Of a stretch of 64,000 nt of DNA, positions 37,258 through 46,404 are shown in pieces. The notes beneath the pieces are model-generated. The model had not been told where the DNA came from. It saw only the letters and a program-made list of their open reading frames with translations, and did not search any database. This DNA comes from Defluviicoccus sp046348835 (GTDB taxonomy: Bacteria; Pseudomonadota; Alphaproteobacteria; Rhodospirillales; Defluviicoccaceae), in NCBI GenBank assembly GCA_046348835.1, contig JAXMDM010000003.1:372001-436000 (forward strand), given 5' to 3'. How positions within the stretch are numbered: the stretch's first letter is position 1; each line of letters opens with the position of its first letter. Made by a program: the position numbers and the translations under genes.

Positions 37258-37974
37258 TTAGCCGGAGCAGTCCCGGTTGAGCTGCGCCAGGCTTCGGGAG
37301 AAGCCGGCCAGCGAATAGGTATCGGTGATCTGGGTGCCGCGGGAAGAGGTTCCCTTCAGCACCAAGGTACGGCCGGCCTTCATGGCGTCCACCAGCTTCT
37401 TGTCGGCGGCCGGATTGGCCGGCCAGGCATGGTTGCCCTGGGTGAACATCTTCAGCGTTTCCTTGCCGTCGATCTGCACCGTGACCGCGCTGCCGGACTT
37501 GTAGGTGTAGCCGCCGTCGACGCTGACTTCGTTGAACACCCGGTCGCCGGGACGGTTGGCGACCACGACATAGGTAGCGTCACGGCTCTTGTAATTGCCC
37601 TGCTTCTGGCGGGGAAACGAAACGGCGTAGCAGACCCTGGTCTTGCCCTTTCCGCTCCGCTCGTTTTTCCACGCCGCCGGCGCGGCGGGTGCCTTGGCCG
37701 ACTTTTTCGGCGAGGACCCGGAGTTCTTGCCGCGCGACGTCGACGACGCACCCTGCTTCCTGGTGTCGGCGACGAGAACGACGCTCCCGCCGCCTTCGGC
37801 CGGGGCAGGCGCACGCTCCGCCGGCACTTGCCGCGTGGCGGCCGCGGTGCGGGTGACGTTGGCGGCGTCGGCGCCGAGGGGGGGCGTCATCGCCGCGGAA
37901 CAGGCGTGAACAAGCGGGTCCGAGATGGCGAAGACAAACGCCATCGAAACAATAATAAACGACCGTTTCATCAT
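37258..37974 (-). CDS. Invasion-associated locus B (IalB)-like protein
   Basis: 238 residues from ATG 37974 with a signal peptide (about 1-26). A low-complexity Ala/Pro/Ser/Lys linker (about 35-100) leads to the IalB-type domain (about 105-238: VCYAVSFPRQ, YVVVANRPGD and the C-terminal GFSRSLAQLNRDC). Two cysteines may form a disulfide. In Bartonella IalB is linked to invasion, but the domain is common in free-living alphaproteobacteria and its role is unclear. A TTG at 38010 is a weaker alternative start. Confidence 0.8.
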   Translation of the reverse strand: MMKRSFIIVSMAFVFAISDPLVHACSAAMTPPLGADAANVTRTAAATRQVPAERAPAPAEGGGSVVLVADTRKQGASSTSRGKNSGSSPKKSAKAPAAPAAWKNERSGKGKTRVCYAVSFPRQKQGNYKSRDATYVVVANRPGDRVFNEVSVDGGYTYKSGSAVTVQIDGKETLKMFTQGNHAWPANPAADKKLVDAMKAGRTLVLKGTSSRGTQITDTYSLAGFSRSLAQLNRDCSG

Positions 37975-38039
37975 GGTCAGGAAGGATAGAGGGCGTTCAT
38001 GGCGTGTCAACCCTGCTATTTTTCGCAGCGCAGCATAAC

Positions 38040-38051
38040 TCTACGCGTAGA
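38040..38051. repeat. 12-bp palindrome upstream of the IalB-like gene
   Basis: TCTACGCGTAGA is a perfect 12-bp palindrome 66 bases before the IalB-like start, beside the AT-rich ACCCTATATTC on the leftward strand. Possible operator. The rest of the 283-base gap to 38257 shows no gene. Confidence 0.45.
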
Positions 38052-38257
38052 ATATAGGGTAGCCTTCTTCACTCGCCCTTTCTGATTCCGGGCATTCCCT
38101 CAATAACTTGCACAGATGGGGGTATTATTGCGCCGGCTGACGTCGTGACCGCAGGCCGCCGGCGTGCGACCCCTCCCCGCTGAAGGCTCGGACAAGGGGC
38201 GAGGGGTCGGCGAAGCGATTCTCCGCCGGCCGCCGCCGCGGCAAGCCCCGACTGCGA

Positions 38258-38959
38258 CTATCGGCGCAGATCGAAGATCAGCAACTCCGCTTCGTCGGTG
38301 CCGGTCATCGTCACCTCCGGCTCCCCCTCCATGCCCAGGCCATCGCCGGCGGCCATCTCGCAACCATTCACCCGGGCGTGGCCGTGGACCACCTGCACCC
38401 AGGCCGCCCGCCCCGCCGCCAGCGGGTGGCGCATCGTCTCCCCGGGCTTGAGCGATGCGCGCCACAAGGTGACGTCCTGGTGGATGGTCACCGCCTGCGA
38501 GCCGCCCGCCGGCCCGCCGATCAGGTCGAGCTGCGAGGCTCCGTCCACCGGCGGAAGGGTGACCTGCTCATAGCCGGGATCCAGGTCCGGTCGTTCCGGG
38601 GTAATCCAGATCTGGAGGAAATGGACTGCCTCGTCGGTCGACGCGTTGAACTCGCTGTGGCGAATGCCGGTGCCGGCCGACATGCGCTGCACCTCTCCCG
38701 GTCGGATGACCGAACCGGTGCCGAGGCTATCGCGATGGGCGAGGGCGCCATCGACGACATAGCTGATGATCTCCATGTCCCGGTGCGGATGGGTGGGGAA
38801 GCCGGCGCCGGGGCGCACCTTGTCCTCGTTGATCACCAACAGGTCGTGAAAGCCGACGAAACGCGGATCGCGATAGCCGCCGAACGAAAAGGTGTGGCGG
38901 CTGTCCAGCCAGTCGATGCGGGTGGTGCCCCGCTCGGCCGCCCTGCGCAGTGAGATCAT
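38258..38959 (-). CDS. Pirin family protein (quercetinase-type)
   Basis: Bicupin of the YhhW/pirin type, 233 residues from ATG 38959 with a GGGAG ribosome site. The metal-binding His residues sit in THPHRDMEIISYV and IRHSEF of the N-terminal cupin. Members cleave quercetin in vitro and respond to stress; the physiological substrate is unknown. A divergent LysR gene shares its control region. Confidence 0.9.
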   Translation of the reverse strand: MISLRRAAERGTTRIDWLDSRHTFSFGGYRDPRFVGFHDLLVINEDKVRPGAGFPTHPHRDMEIISYVVDGALAHRDSLGTGSVIRPGEVQRMSAGTGIRHSEFNASTDEAVHFLQIWITPERPDLDPGYEQVTLPPVDGASQLDLIGGPAGGSQAVTIHQDVTLWRASLKPGETMRHPLAAGRAAWVQVVHGHARVNGCEMAAGDGLGMEGEPEVTMTGTDEAELLIFDLRR

Positions 38960-39012
38960 CGTTTTCTCCCTTGTTGTCTCCACCGGCAGGAATTGGGTAT
39001 ACCGGCAAGAGT

Positions 39013-39028
39013 GAACAATACGGTGTTC
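39013..39028. promoter_or_regulatory. Inverted repeat between pirin and its LysR gene
   Basis: GAACA-N6-TGTTC, a 16-base dyad, lies between the divergent starts at 38959 and 39060. A LysR protein often binds such a site to regulate both its neighbour and itself. Confidence 0.4.
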
Positions 39029-39059
39029 TGGCAGAAGATTATTTCTCATCAGGAAACAA

Positions 39060-40022
39060 ATGGATCGGCTCGTCGCCATGCAGGCCTTCGTTGCCGTCGC
39101 CGAAGCCGGCGGCTTCGCCCTTGCCGCGCGCCGGCTGGGCATCGCTGCCCCGGCGGTGACCAAGCGGATCGCCCAGCTCGAGGCGCATCTGGGTGTCCGG
39201 CTGTTGGCCCGGACCACCCGCAGCGTGCGGCTGACCGACGAGGGGGCGCTCTACCTGACGGCGTGCACGCGCATCCTTGCCGAGGTGGCGGAAGCGGAAG
39301 CGGCGGTGGCGGGGGCGCGGCTGGAGCCGGCGGGGCTGCTCCGGGTCAGCGCGCCCACCTCCCTCGGCACGGTCGAGGTGGCGCCGCTGCTGTGCCGGCT
39401 GCAGGACCGCCATCCCCGCCTTGCCGTCGAACTGGTGTTGCTGGATCGGGCCGTCGATCCCATCGAGGAGGGCTTCGATGCGTCGATCCGCGATCAGGCG
39501 GAGGCGGCGGACGAGCACTTGCGCGTCGTCCGGCTGGCGCAACGGCAGCGCCTGGTCTGCGCCTCGCCCGCCTACCTGGAACGTCACCGTGTTCCCTTGC
39601 GACCGCAGGACCTCGCCGATCACGACTGCATCCACTACAGCTTTCTCGCCACCGGGCGCCGTTGGACATTCCTGGTCCCGTCGGCGGACGGACGGGAGGA
39701 GGCCCGGGAAATGAGCGTCGCCGTCCGTCCGGTTTTCGCCACCAACAACGGCCGGGTGATGCTGGAAGCGGCGCTGTCCGGCCGCGGCATCGCCCTGCTG
39801 CCGGCCTTTCTCGCCTGGTCCGACCTGGCCGCCGGTCGTCTCCTCCCGCTGTTGACCGAGTTCCCGGTGCCGGCGCTGTCGGTGACCGTCGTGCACGCCC
39901 CGGCGGCGGCGCTGACCGGCCGGGTTCGGGTGCTGGTGGCGGCGCTCCGCCACCACTTCACCGGCGAGGAAAGGGGTCCCGAGCCATCGCCTCCGATCCC
40001 ACGCCGAGGTGAACACTGGTGA
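39060..40022 (+). CDS. LysR family transcriptional regulator
   Basis: 320 residues. The winged helix-turn-helix spans about 1-60 (FVAVAEAGGFALAARRLGIAAPAVTKRIAQLE) and the periplasmic-binding-like effector domain about 90-300. The tail from about 305 is Pro/Arg rich. It is divergent from the pirin gene and probably controls it. The inducer is not predictable. Confidence 0.9.
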   Translation: MDRLVAMQAFVAVAEAGGFALAARRLGIAAPAVTKRIAQLEAHLGVRLLARTTRSVRLTDEGALYLTACTRILAEVAEAEAAVAGARLEPAGLLRVSAPTSLGTVEVAPLLCRLQDRHPRLAVELVLLDRAVDPIEEGFDASIRDQAEAADEHLRVVRLAQRQRLVCASPAYLERHRVPLRPQDLADHDCIHYSFLATGRRWTFLVPSADGREEAREMSVAVRPVFATNNGRVMLEAALSGRGIALLPAFLAWSDLAAGRLLPLLTEFPVPALSVTVVHAPAAALTGRVRVLVAALRHHFTGEERGPEPSPPIPRRGEHW

Positions 40023-40072
40023 CAGGGGCGCCGGCTCGGGTAGGTTTGCCTCCCGCCCGCCAAGGCTCCCCG

Positions 40073-41917
40073 ATGTCAGACCCGCTCCCCGCCGCCCAGG
40101 CCCTGCTCATCCGCATCTTCGGCTTCGCCGACTTCCGTCCAGGCCAGGCGGAGATCGTCGGCGCGGTGCTGTCCGGGGACGACGTGATGGCGGTGATGCC
40201 GACCGGCAGCGGCAAGTCGCTGTGCTACCAGCTGCCGGCGCTCATGCGCTCGGGGCTGACGCTGGTGGTCTCGCCGCTGATCGCGCTGATGCGCGACCAG
40301 GTGAAGCAGTTGCAGGCCTGGGGCATCGCCGCCGCCAGCCTGAGTTCAGCCAACGATCCGGCCGAGAATGCGGCGATCATGGCCGCCATCGCCGAGCGGC
40401 GCCTCGCCATCGTCTATGCCGCACCGGAGCGCCTGCGTCAGACCGATACCCTCCGCGGCCTGCGTGCGTCGGGAGTCTCCCTGCTCGCCATCGACGAGGC
40501 GCACTGCGTCTCCCAGTGGGGGCATGACTTCCGCCCCGAGTACCTTGCCTTGGGCGACGTGCGGGCGCGGCTGGGCGGGGTGCAGACGATGGCGCTGACG
40601 GCGACCGCCGACCGAACCACCCGGGCGGACATCGTCGACCGGCTGTTCGCGCGGCCGCCGCGGATCTTCGTCCGCTCCTTCGATCGGCCCAATCTGTCGC
40701 TGGCGATGCAGCCGAAGGCGGAGACGCGCCGCCAGATCGGCCGGTTTCTCGCCCGCCATGCCGGCGAGAGCGGCCTCGTCTACTGCGCCTCGCGCAAGCG
40801 GACGGAGGCGCTTGCGGTCAGCCTCGCCGCCGACGGGTATCGGGCGCTGCCCTACCATGCGGGGCTGGAACAGCCGGTGCGCGATGCCGCCCAGGACTCG
40901 TTCCTGACCGACGACGGGGTGGTCATCGTCGCCACCGTCGCCTTCGGCATGGGCATCGACAAGCCGGACGTGCGCTTCGTCTGTCACGCCGATATGCCGA
41001 AGACGATCGAAAGCTACTATCAGGAGATCGGTCGCGCCGGGCGCGACGGCTTGCCGGCGGAGACGCTGACCCTCTACGGGTTCGACGATCTCCGCCTGCG
41101 TCGCCGGCAGATCGACGAGAGTGCGGCCAGCGACGAGCGCAAGCGGATCGAGCGGCAGCGGCTGCAGGCGATGATCGGCCTGTGCGAGGCGCCCCGCTGC
41201 CGCCGCCGAACCCTGCTCGCCTACTTCGGCGAAGAGGCCGAAACCTGCGGCAACTGCGACCTCTGCCTGAGCGGCGTCGTCCCGTTCGACGCGACCATCG
41301 AGGCGCAAAAGCTGATGTCGGCGATCGTTCGCACCGGCGAGCGGTTTGGCACCGGGCATCTGATCGATGTGCTCACCGGCACCGCCACCGAGGCCATCCG
41401 TGTCCATGGCCACGATGGGCTGAAGACGTTCGGGGTCGGTCGCGACCGGCCGGCGGCCGGGTGGCGGTCGATCATCCGCCAACTCCATGCCCGGGACCTG
41501 ATCGCCCTCGGCGACGGCGATCGCGGCGGCTGGTCCATTACCGCGGCCGGAGGGCGGGTGCTGCGCGGCCTGGAGCGCATCGAGTTGCGCGGCGACGAAC
41601 CGGCCACCGCCACCGCCACCGCCACCGGCGGCCGCAGATCGACGTCCGCCGGCCAGCGGCAGATGCCGGAGCTGGCGCCGGCGGACGCGGATCTGCTGGC
41701 CGGTCTGAAGGTGCTGAGGGCGACGCTCGCTCGAACCGCCGGCGTGCCGGCCTACGTGGTTTTCGCCGATCGGACGCTGATCGAGATGGCGGTGCGCAAG
41801 CCGTTGAGCCGGCAGGCGTTGGCGATGATCCACGGCGTCGGCGAGGCCAAGCTCGGGCGCTACGGCGAGACGTTCCTGCGGGTGATCCGCGAGCGGTGCG
41901 GGGTGGCCGGCGGATGA
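40073..41917 (+). CDS. recQ: ATP-dependent DNA helicase RecQ
   Basis: 3'-to-5' helicase of the RecF pathway and replication-fork repair. 614 residues from ATG 40073. Walker A TGSGKS at 44-49, DEAH box in LAIDEAHCVSQWGHDFRPEY, the zinc-binding cysteines CEAPRC...CGNCDLC and an HRDC domain at the C-terminus (about 540-610). The linker between the RQC and HRDC domains includes a six-base tandem repeat (four GCCACC units, Ala-Thr repeats). Confidence 0.96.
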   Translation: MSDPLPAAQALLIRIFGFADFRPGQAEIVGAVLSGDDVMAVMPTGSGKSLCYQLPALMRSGLTLVVSPLIALMRDQVKQLQAWGIAAASLSSANDPAENAAIMAAIAERRLAIVYAAPERLRQTDTLRGLRASGVSLLAIDEAHCVSQWGHDFRPEYLALGDVRARLGGVQTMALTATADRTTRADIVDRLFARPPRIFVRSFDRPNLSLAMQPKAETRRQIGRFLARHAGESGLVYCASRKRTEALAVSLAADGYRALPYHAGLEQPVRDAAQDSFLTDDGVVIVATVAFGMGIDKPDVRFVCHADMPKTIESYYQEIGRAGRDGLPAETLTLYGFDDLRLRRRQIDESAASDERKRIERQRLQAMIGLCEAPRCRRRTLLAYFGEEAETCGNCDLCLSGVVPFDATIEAQKLMSAIVRTGERFGTGHLIDVLTGTATEAIRVHGHDGLKTFGVGRDRPAAGWRSIIRQLHARDLIALGDGDRGGWSITAAGGRVLRGLERIELRGDEPATATATATGGRRSTSAGQRQMPELAPADADLLAGLKVLRATLARTAGVPAYVVFADRTLIEMAVRKPLSRQALAMIHGVGEAKLGRYGETFLRVIRERCGVAGG

Positions 41918-41981
41918 AAAAAAGGCTGCCGATTGTGCCGAGGCGGCCATCTGTTAGAGTCGCCGCGAGGGGCGGCACATA

Positions 41982-43949
41982 ATGACGGAAACACCAACGG
42001 AGCCCGTATCGACCTCGGACGACCAGCTTGCCTGGGGTCCGCCGGAACCCAGCGACGGTGATGCGGTCGCGCGCGGCGGCAGTCTCTCGCTCATTATGGG
42101 CGCACTGGGGGTCGTCTTCGGCGACATCGGCACCAGCCCGCTCTATGCCGTCCGTGAGGCGTTCGGCGAGGCCGGCCGCCTGAGTTCGGATGCGACATCG
42201 ATCATCGGGCTGCTGTCGGTCATCTTCTGGACGCTGGTGCTGACGGTGACGGTCAAGTACGTCCTTCTCATCATGCGCGCCGACAACCGGGGGGAGGGCG
42301 GCGTGCTGGCGCTCGCCACCCTGGCGATGCACGGGCTCCCGCTCAATTCCCGTCTTCGCTCCCTCATGCTGATCCTGTCGATCGTCGGCTTTGCCCTGTT
42401 CTTCGGCGATGCCCTGATCACCCCGGCCATATCGGTGATGAGCGCGCTCGAAGGCCTGAATGCGGCGACGCCGGTCTTTGCCCCCTACGTCCTGCCGGCG
42501 TCGGCTTTGATCCTGGTCGGTCTGTTCCTGATCCAGACATGGGGTACCGGACGCGTCGGCAGGCTGTTCGGTCCGGTCATGCTGGTCTGGTTCGTCGTCC
42601 TGGCGATCCTGGGCGCCGTGCAGGTGGCAGCCGTTCCGGCGGTGCTCGGCGCCATGAATCCCATCTACGCCATCGGCTTCTTCGCCCTCGAGCCGCAGGC
42701 GGCGTTCATCAGCCTGGGCGCTGTGGTGCTGACGATCACCGGCTCCGAGGCGCTCTATGCCGACATGGGGCACTTTGGTCGCCAGCCGGTGCGTGTCGCC
42801 TGGTTCGTTCTCGTGTTCCCGGCGCTGATGCTCAACTACTTCGGCCAAGGGGCGCTGCTGCTGCAGAACCCCAGCGTCGTCGGTCACGTCTTTTTCCTCC
42901 TCGCTCCCGAATGGGCGATCTACCCGCTGGTGTTCCTGGCCACCGTGGCGACGATCATCGCCTCCCAGGCGGTGATATCCGGCCTCTTCTCTCTTACCCG
43001 CCAAGCCGTACAACTGGGTTTCCTTCCCCGTATGGAGATGCAGCACACGTCGGAGACCGAGGAAGGACAGATCTTCGTGCCGAAGATGAACTGGATTCTC
43101 CTGGGGGGGGTGATCTTCCTCGTCAGCGAGTTCCGGTCGTCCGACAACCTCGCTGCCGCCTATGGTCTGGCGGTGACCGGGGTGATGGGGATCAGCACCG
43201 TGCTTGCCGCCGTCGTCGCCGTTCGCGTTTGGGGCTGGACACGTGGCCTCACGGTGGCGGTTTTCGGCACCTTCCTGCTGATCGACCTCACCTTCTTCGC
43301 CGCCAACTGCCTGAAGATTCCGAGCGGGGGCTGGCTACCGATCCTCGTCGCCGGGATCATGTACTTCCTCGTCGACACTTGGCGGCGCGGCGTCTCGACG
43401 GTACGGCAAAAGCTCTATAACGAGGCCATGCCGTTGGCGCTGTTCCTCGATGGGATCAAGAGCGCCAGCACCCGGGTACAAGGCACCGCCGTATACATGA
43501 CCCGCAACGTCAACACGGTGCCGATGGCGCTGCTGCACAATCTCAAGCACAACCAGGCCCTGCATCAGCGGGTGGTGCTGATGACGATCAATATCGAAGA
43601 CGTTCCGCACGTGCCGGCCAGCGAGCGGATCGAGGTGGAGAGGCTAGGCAAGGGCTTCTTCATGGTCGCCGCTTCCTACGGCTTCATGGATCGGCCGAAT
43701 GTCCTGCGTGTGCTTGCCAAATGCCGGGACTACGGGCTCAACTTCGAGATGATGGAAACGTCGTTCTTTATCGGCCGGGAAACCTTGGTGCAGATGCGGC
43801 GGGCCAAGGCCCGCCACGACAAGTTGGCGCTTGGCCGCTGGCGCGGGCCGCTGTTCACCGCCCTGTGGAGTTCCTCGCTGAGCGCCACCGCCTTCTTCAG
43901 GCTCCCCCCCGGGCGGGTGGTGGAACTGGGCGGTCAGGTCGAGATTTGA
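41982..43949 (+). CDS. kup: Kup-type potassium transporter
   Basis: Low-affinity potassium-proton symporter. 655 residues with about twelve membrane helices in the first 460 residues and a cytoplasmic C-terminal domain. The signature GDIGTSPLYAVREAF opens helix 1, and GEGGVLAL and GSEALYADMGHFG are conserved. TrkA, a second potassium gene, is also in this window (58924). Confidence 0.95.
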   Translation: MTETPTEPVSTSDDQLAWGPPEPSDGDAVARGGSLSLIMGALGVVFGDIGTSPLYAVREAFGEAGRLSSDATSIIGLLSVIFWTLVLTVTVKYVLLIMRADNRGEGGVLALATLAMHGLPLNSRLRSLMLILSIVGFALFFGDALITPAISVMSALEGLNAATPVFAPYVLPASALILVGLFLIQTWGTGRVGRLFGPVMLVWFVVLAILGAVQVAAVPAVLGAMNPIYAIGFFALEPQAAFISLGAVVLTITGSEALYADMGHFGRQPVRVAWFVLVFPALMLNYFGQGALLLQNPSVVGHVFFLLAPEWAIYPLVFLATVATIIASQAVISGLFSLTRQAVQLGFLPRMEMQHTSETEEGQIFVPKMNWILLGGVIFLVSEFRSSDNLAAAYGLAVTGVMGISTVLAAVVAVRVWGWTRGLTVAVFGTFLLIDLTFFAANCLKIPSGGWLPILVAGIMYFLVDTWRRGVSTVRQKLYNEAMPLALFLDGIKSASTRVQGTAVYMTRNVNTVPMALLHNLKHNQALHQRVVLMTINIEDVPHVPASERIEVERLGKGFFMVAASYGFMDRPNVLRVLAKCRDYGLNFEMMETSFFIGRETLVQMRRAKARHDKLALGRWRGPLFTALWSSSLSATAFFRLPPGRVVELGGQVEI

Positions 43950-44130
43950 CGGCGGATCGTCGAACCCGGATTACCCCAAAAATAGGCCTATATTCAATCG
44001 CTTAGCTCTGCGGATTGAGACGGCGTTGACTCCGTCGGGCCTGCTCGCGATGGTGGTTTCCCCAAGCGGGGTATCGTCGACGGCGCCTAGCCGGGTCGGT
44101 ACCCCCCGTGGACACCAGGAGTGGAGAACG

Positions 44131-44256
44131 ATGCACTTGCGCAAACAGATCGTAACGGCACGGACCCTGCCAAGGGATGCGAACGGCACCGTTTTTTGCT
44201 TTTCCGTGGCCCTGCTGGCGGCAACCCTTTTCGCCCTTGGCGCAATCGCGTCCTAG
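44131..44256 (+). CDS. Small single-span membrane protein
   Basis: 41 residues from ATG 44131 with GGAGTGGAG upstream. Residues about 20-38 are hydrophobic (VFCFSVALLAATLFALGAI), giving one membrane helix after a basic N-terminus. No family was recognised. The strong ribosome site supports translation. Confidence 0.4.
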   Translation: MHLRKQIVTARTLPRDANGTVFCFSVALLAATLFALGAIAS

Positions 44257-44294
44257 CGCCGCCTTCCCCACGGCTTGGCGGATGGGTGCGCCGG

Positions 44295-44711
44295 TCAGTT
44301 GGGCGGAACGGCGCTGTCCTCCTGAACGCTCACCACCAGCCGGCTGCGCATCAGCCGCTCGAGCGCGTCGGCATCGGCGGTCAGGGCGATGAAAGGGATC
44401 GTCTCGTAGAGTTTGACGCCGGTAATCCCGGGGCCGGCGAGCGTCCCATCGGCGGCGGCGGTGACACCCAGATCGGTGAGCAGCCGGTGCTGCGCCCGGG
44501 CAATCGCCGCCGGTTCGTCGGCGGCCGGGCCGGTCATGGCCAGCTCGATGAGGACCGGTAGCCGGCCCCGCTCGCGGGCGACCTCGATCAGGCGCTGGGA
44601 GGCAGGACCGGTAGCGCGGGCCATGGCGATCTCCCCGGCCGATGCCCGGCCTCCGCCCCGGATTACCGCCGCGCCGAGCGCCAGGAGGACGAGGAAGGAG
44701 CGCCGGCCCAT
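44295..44711 (-). CDS. Stand-alone subtilisin-prodomain-like secreted protein
   Basis: 138 residues from ATG 44711, with AAGGAG 11 bases upstream (an ATG at 44771 is possible). A signal sequence (RRSFLVLLALGAA, perhaps Tat-type) is followed by a domain that matches, by eye, the prodomain of the adjacent S8 protease: LIEVARERGRLPVLIEL, ITGVKLYETIPFIALTADADALERL and SVQEDSAVPPN parallel LVARAGEQGQVRVIVGL, IDGVTLFDTIPFLAFNADPSAVKRL and SVQEDVPVPPT. It has no catalytic domain. Such I9-type domains act as inhibitors or folding chaperones. It lies downstream on the same strand, so it may fold or inhibit the protease in trans. Confidence 0.75.
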   Translation of the reverse strand: MGRRSFLVLLALGAAVIRGGGRASAGEIAMARATGPASQRLIEVARERGRLPVLIELAMTGPAADEPAAIARAQHRLLTDLGVTAAADGTLAGPGITGVKLYETIPFIALTADADALERLMRSRLVVSVQEDSAVPPN

Positions 44712-44789
44712 GCCGGCCGGCGCTCCTTGTTCAGCGGCCCCTCCTATGGTTCTCGCGGAGGCCTTGGCCATGCATGCAGCCGTGGCCGA

Positions 44790-46265
44790 TCAGTTGCAGC
44801 CCGTCGCCGGCGAGCGGACCACGTTCAGCGCCGACAGCACGTCGATCCGCGGTTTGCTGATGCCGGCCCGCTTGATCGGCTTGCCGGTGCAGCTCAGCGC
44901 GGTTTGCAGCTCGTTGATGGTTGCCGACGGCTTGGCCTGCTTCAGGATGGCGAAGGCGCCGGCGACGTGGGGCGTGGCCATGGAGGTGCCGCTCTTGACG
45001 GCGAGACCGCCGCCGGGGACCGCCGCCAGGATATTCTCTCCCGGTGCCAGCAGGTCGACCAGCTTGGCATGGTTGGAGAAGGACGACAGGACGTCGGACT
45101 TGGTGGTGCTGCCGACGGTGACCGCCGCCGAAATGCAGCCGGGCGCGCTGACGTAGCCGTTATAGCCGCTGTTGCCGGAGGCGATGGCGCTGGCGATCTT
45201 GGCGTTGCGCAGCTTCTTGATGATGGCGGTCGTGGCGGCGTATTGGGAGTCACACTTATTGGGGTAGGCGCCGCCGCCGATGCTCATGTTGGCGGACGCA
45301 ATGCTGTATGTCTTGCGCAGCGCGTAAACGCGCTCCAGGCCCTTGGTGACATCGGAGAAGTAGGTGAGCGCGCACGGCGTCGGCAAGGATCCGCACGACG
45401 CCGGGCTATCGAATCGGCTGAATACCTGGATGGCGATCAGTTTGGCGCCGCTGGCGACGCCCTTGATGTTGGACGCGTTGCCGACGGCGATGGAGGCGAC
45501 GTGGGTGCCGTGATCGCATCCGTAGATGCTTGTCGAGCAGTTGGCGCCGGACCCGGCGGCGGTGGAGGAGGCGGCGCCGCCCGGGCAGAGGGAGGTGGAC
45601 TGGCCGGTGACCGTGCTGGAGTAGCAGGCTTCGGACACCACCTTGCCGGTGAGCATCGGGTGGGTTTTGTAGACGCCGGTGTCGAGGACGGCGACCACTT
45701 GGCCGGTGCCGGAAAAGCCCAAGGCCGCCGCCTGGTCCGCCCTGATCAAGGGTACGCTTTGCAGCAAGGTCGGGGGCACCGGGACGTCCTCTTGAACGCT
45801 CGCCACCCCGGGTGCGGCGAGAAGTCGCTTCACCGCGCTGGGGTCGGCGTTGAAGGCGAGGAACGGAATGGTATCGAAGAGCGTCACTCCGTCGATGCCG
45901 CTTCCCTGGCCTTCGGCCTGGGTACGCGCCTGCCCGGATGCGGCGCCGGCACCGATGTCGGCGAGTAGGGCGTTCTGGGCCGCCCTGAGGCGGGCGCGCT
46001 GGGTTTGCGCCGCGGCCGGCGCGAGGGACTCCTCGTCCGCCAACGTCTCGGTCAGACCCACGATAACCCGCACCTGGCCTTGCTCGCCGGCGCGGGCGAC
46101 CAGGGCTTCGCCGGCGGCGGTGTCCTCGGCGGCCGGAACGACGACGATCGGAGGCTGAGCGGACGGCGCGTCCGCGGCCTGGGCCGGGATCGTCGTCAGG
46201 GCGCCGATGCCGATGAGACAGGCCAGCGCGAGCGGGCGGCGAGCAAGCAGGTTAACTTGGATCAT
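44790..46265 (-). CDS. S8 family serine peptidase (subtilase)
   Basis: Secreted protease of 491 residues. Signal peptide about 1-31, prodomain about 50-165, catalytic domain about 185-480. The triad is Asp195 (VAVLDTGV), His252 (DHGTHVA) and Ser428 (SGTSMATPHVAG), with Asn365 as oxyanion residue. Eleven cysteines occur after the prodomain, suggesting disulfides and an extracytoplasmic home. The peptide between prodomain and catalytic domain (SVQEDVPVPP) resembles the end of the stand-alone prodomain gene downstream. A good promoter lies upstream. Confidence 0.93.
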   Translation of the reverse strand: MIQVNLLARRPLALACLIGIGALTTIPAQAADAPSAQPPIVVVPAAEDTAAGEALVARAGEQGQVRVIVGLTETLADEESLAPAAAQTQRARLRAAQNALLADIGAGAASGQARTQAEGQGSGIDGVTLFDTIPFLAFNADPSAVKRLLAAPGVASVQEDVPVPPTLLQSVPLIRADQAAALGFSGTGQVVAVLDTGVYKTHPMLTGKVVSEACYSSTVTGQSTSLCPGGAASSTAAGSGANCSTSIYGCDHGTHVASIAVGNASNIKGVASGAKLIAIQVFSRFDSPASCGSLPTPCALTYFSDVTKGLERVYALRKTYSIASANMSIGGGAYPNKCDSQYAATTAIIKKLRNAKIASAIASGNSGYNGYVSAPGCISAAVTVGSTTKSDVLSSFSNHAKLVDLLAPGENILAAVPGGGLAVKSGTSMATPHVAGAFAILKQAKPSATINELQTALSCTGKPIKRAGISKPRIDVLSALNVVRSPATGCN

Positions 46266-46312
46266 AGATGCAGAAGCCCTTTGGGGTCAGATTTGAAACA
46301 TCAGTTAATACG

Positions 46313-46341
46313 ACCATAACCTGCATTACCGGGTGCGTCAA
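46313..46341 (-). promoter_or_regulatory. Promoter of the subtilase gene
   Basis: On the leftward strand TTGACG (46336-46341) and TATGGT (46313-46318) are exactly 17 bases apart, with the protease ATG about 48 bases downstream. A near-consensus sigma-70-type promoter in a locally AT-richer stretch. Confidence 0.65.
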
Positions 46342-46404
46342 TCGCAATTTACTCTCATTACGGGAATAAAACGCCACCACCCTGCCGGGATCGCCGCCGA
46401 GCAT

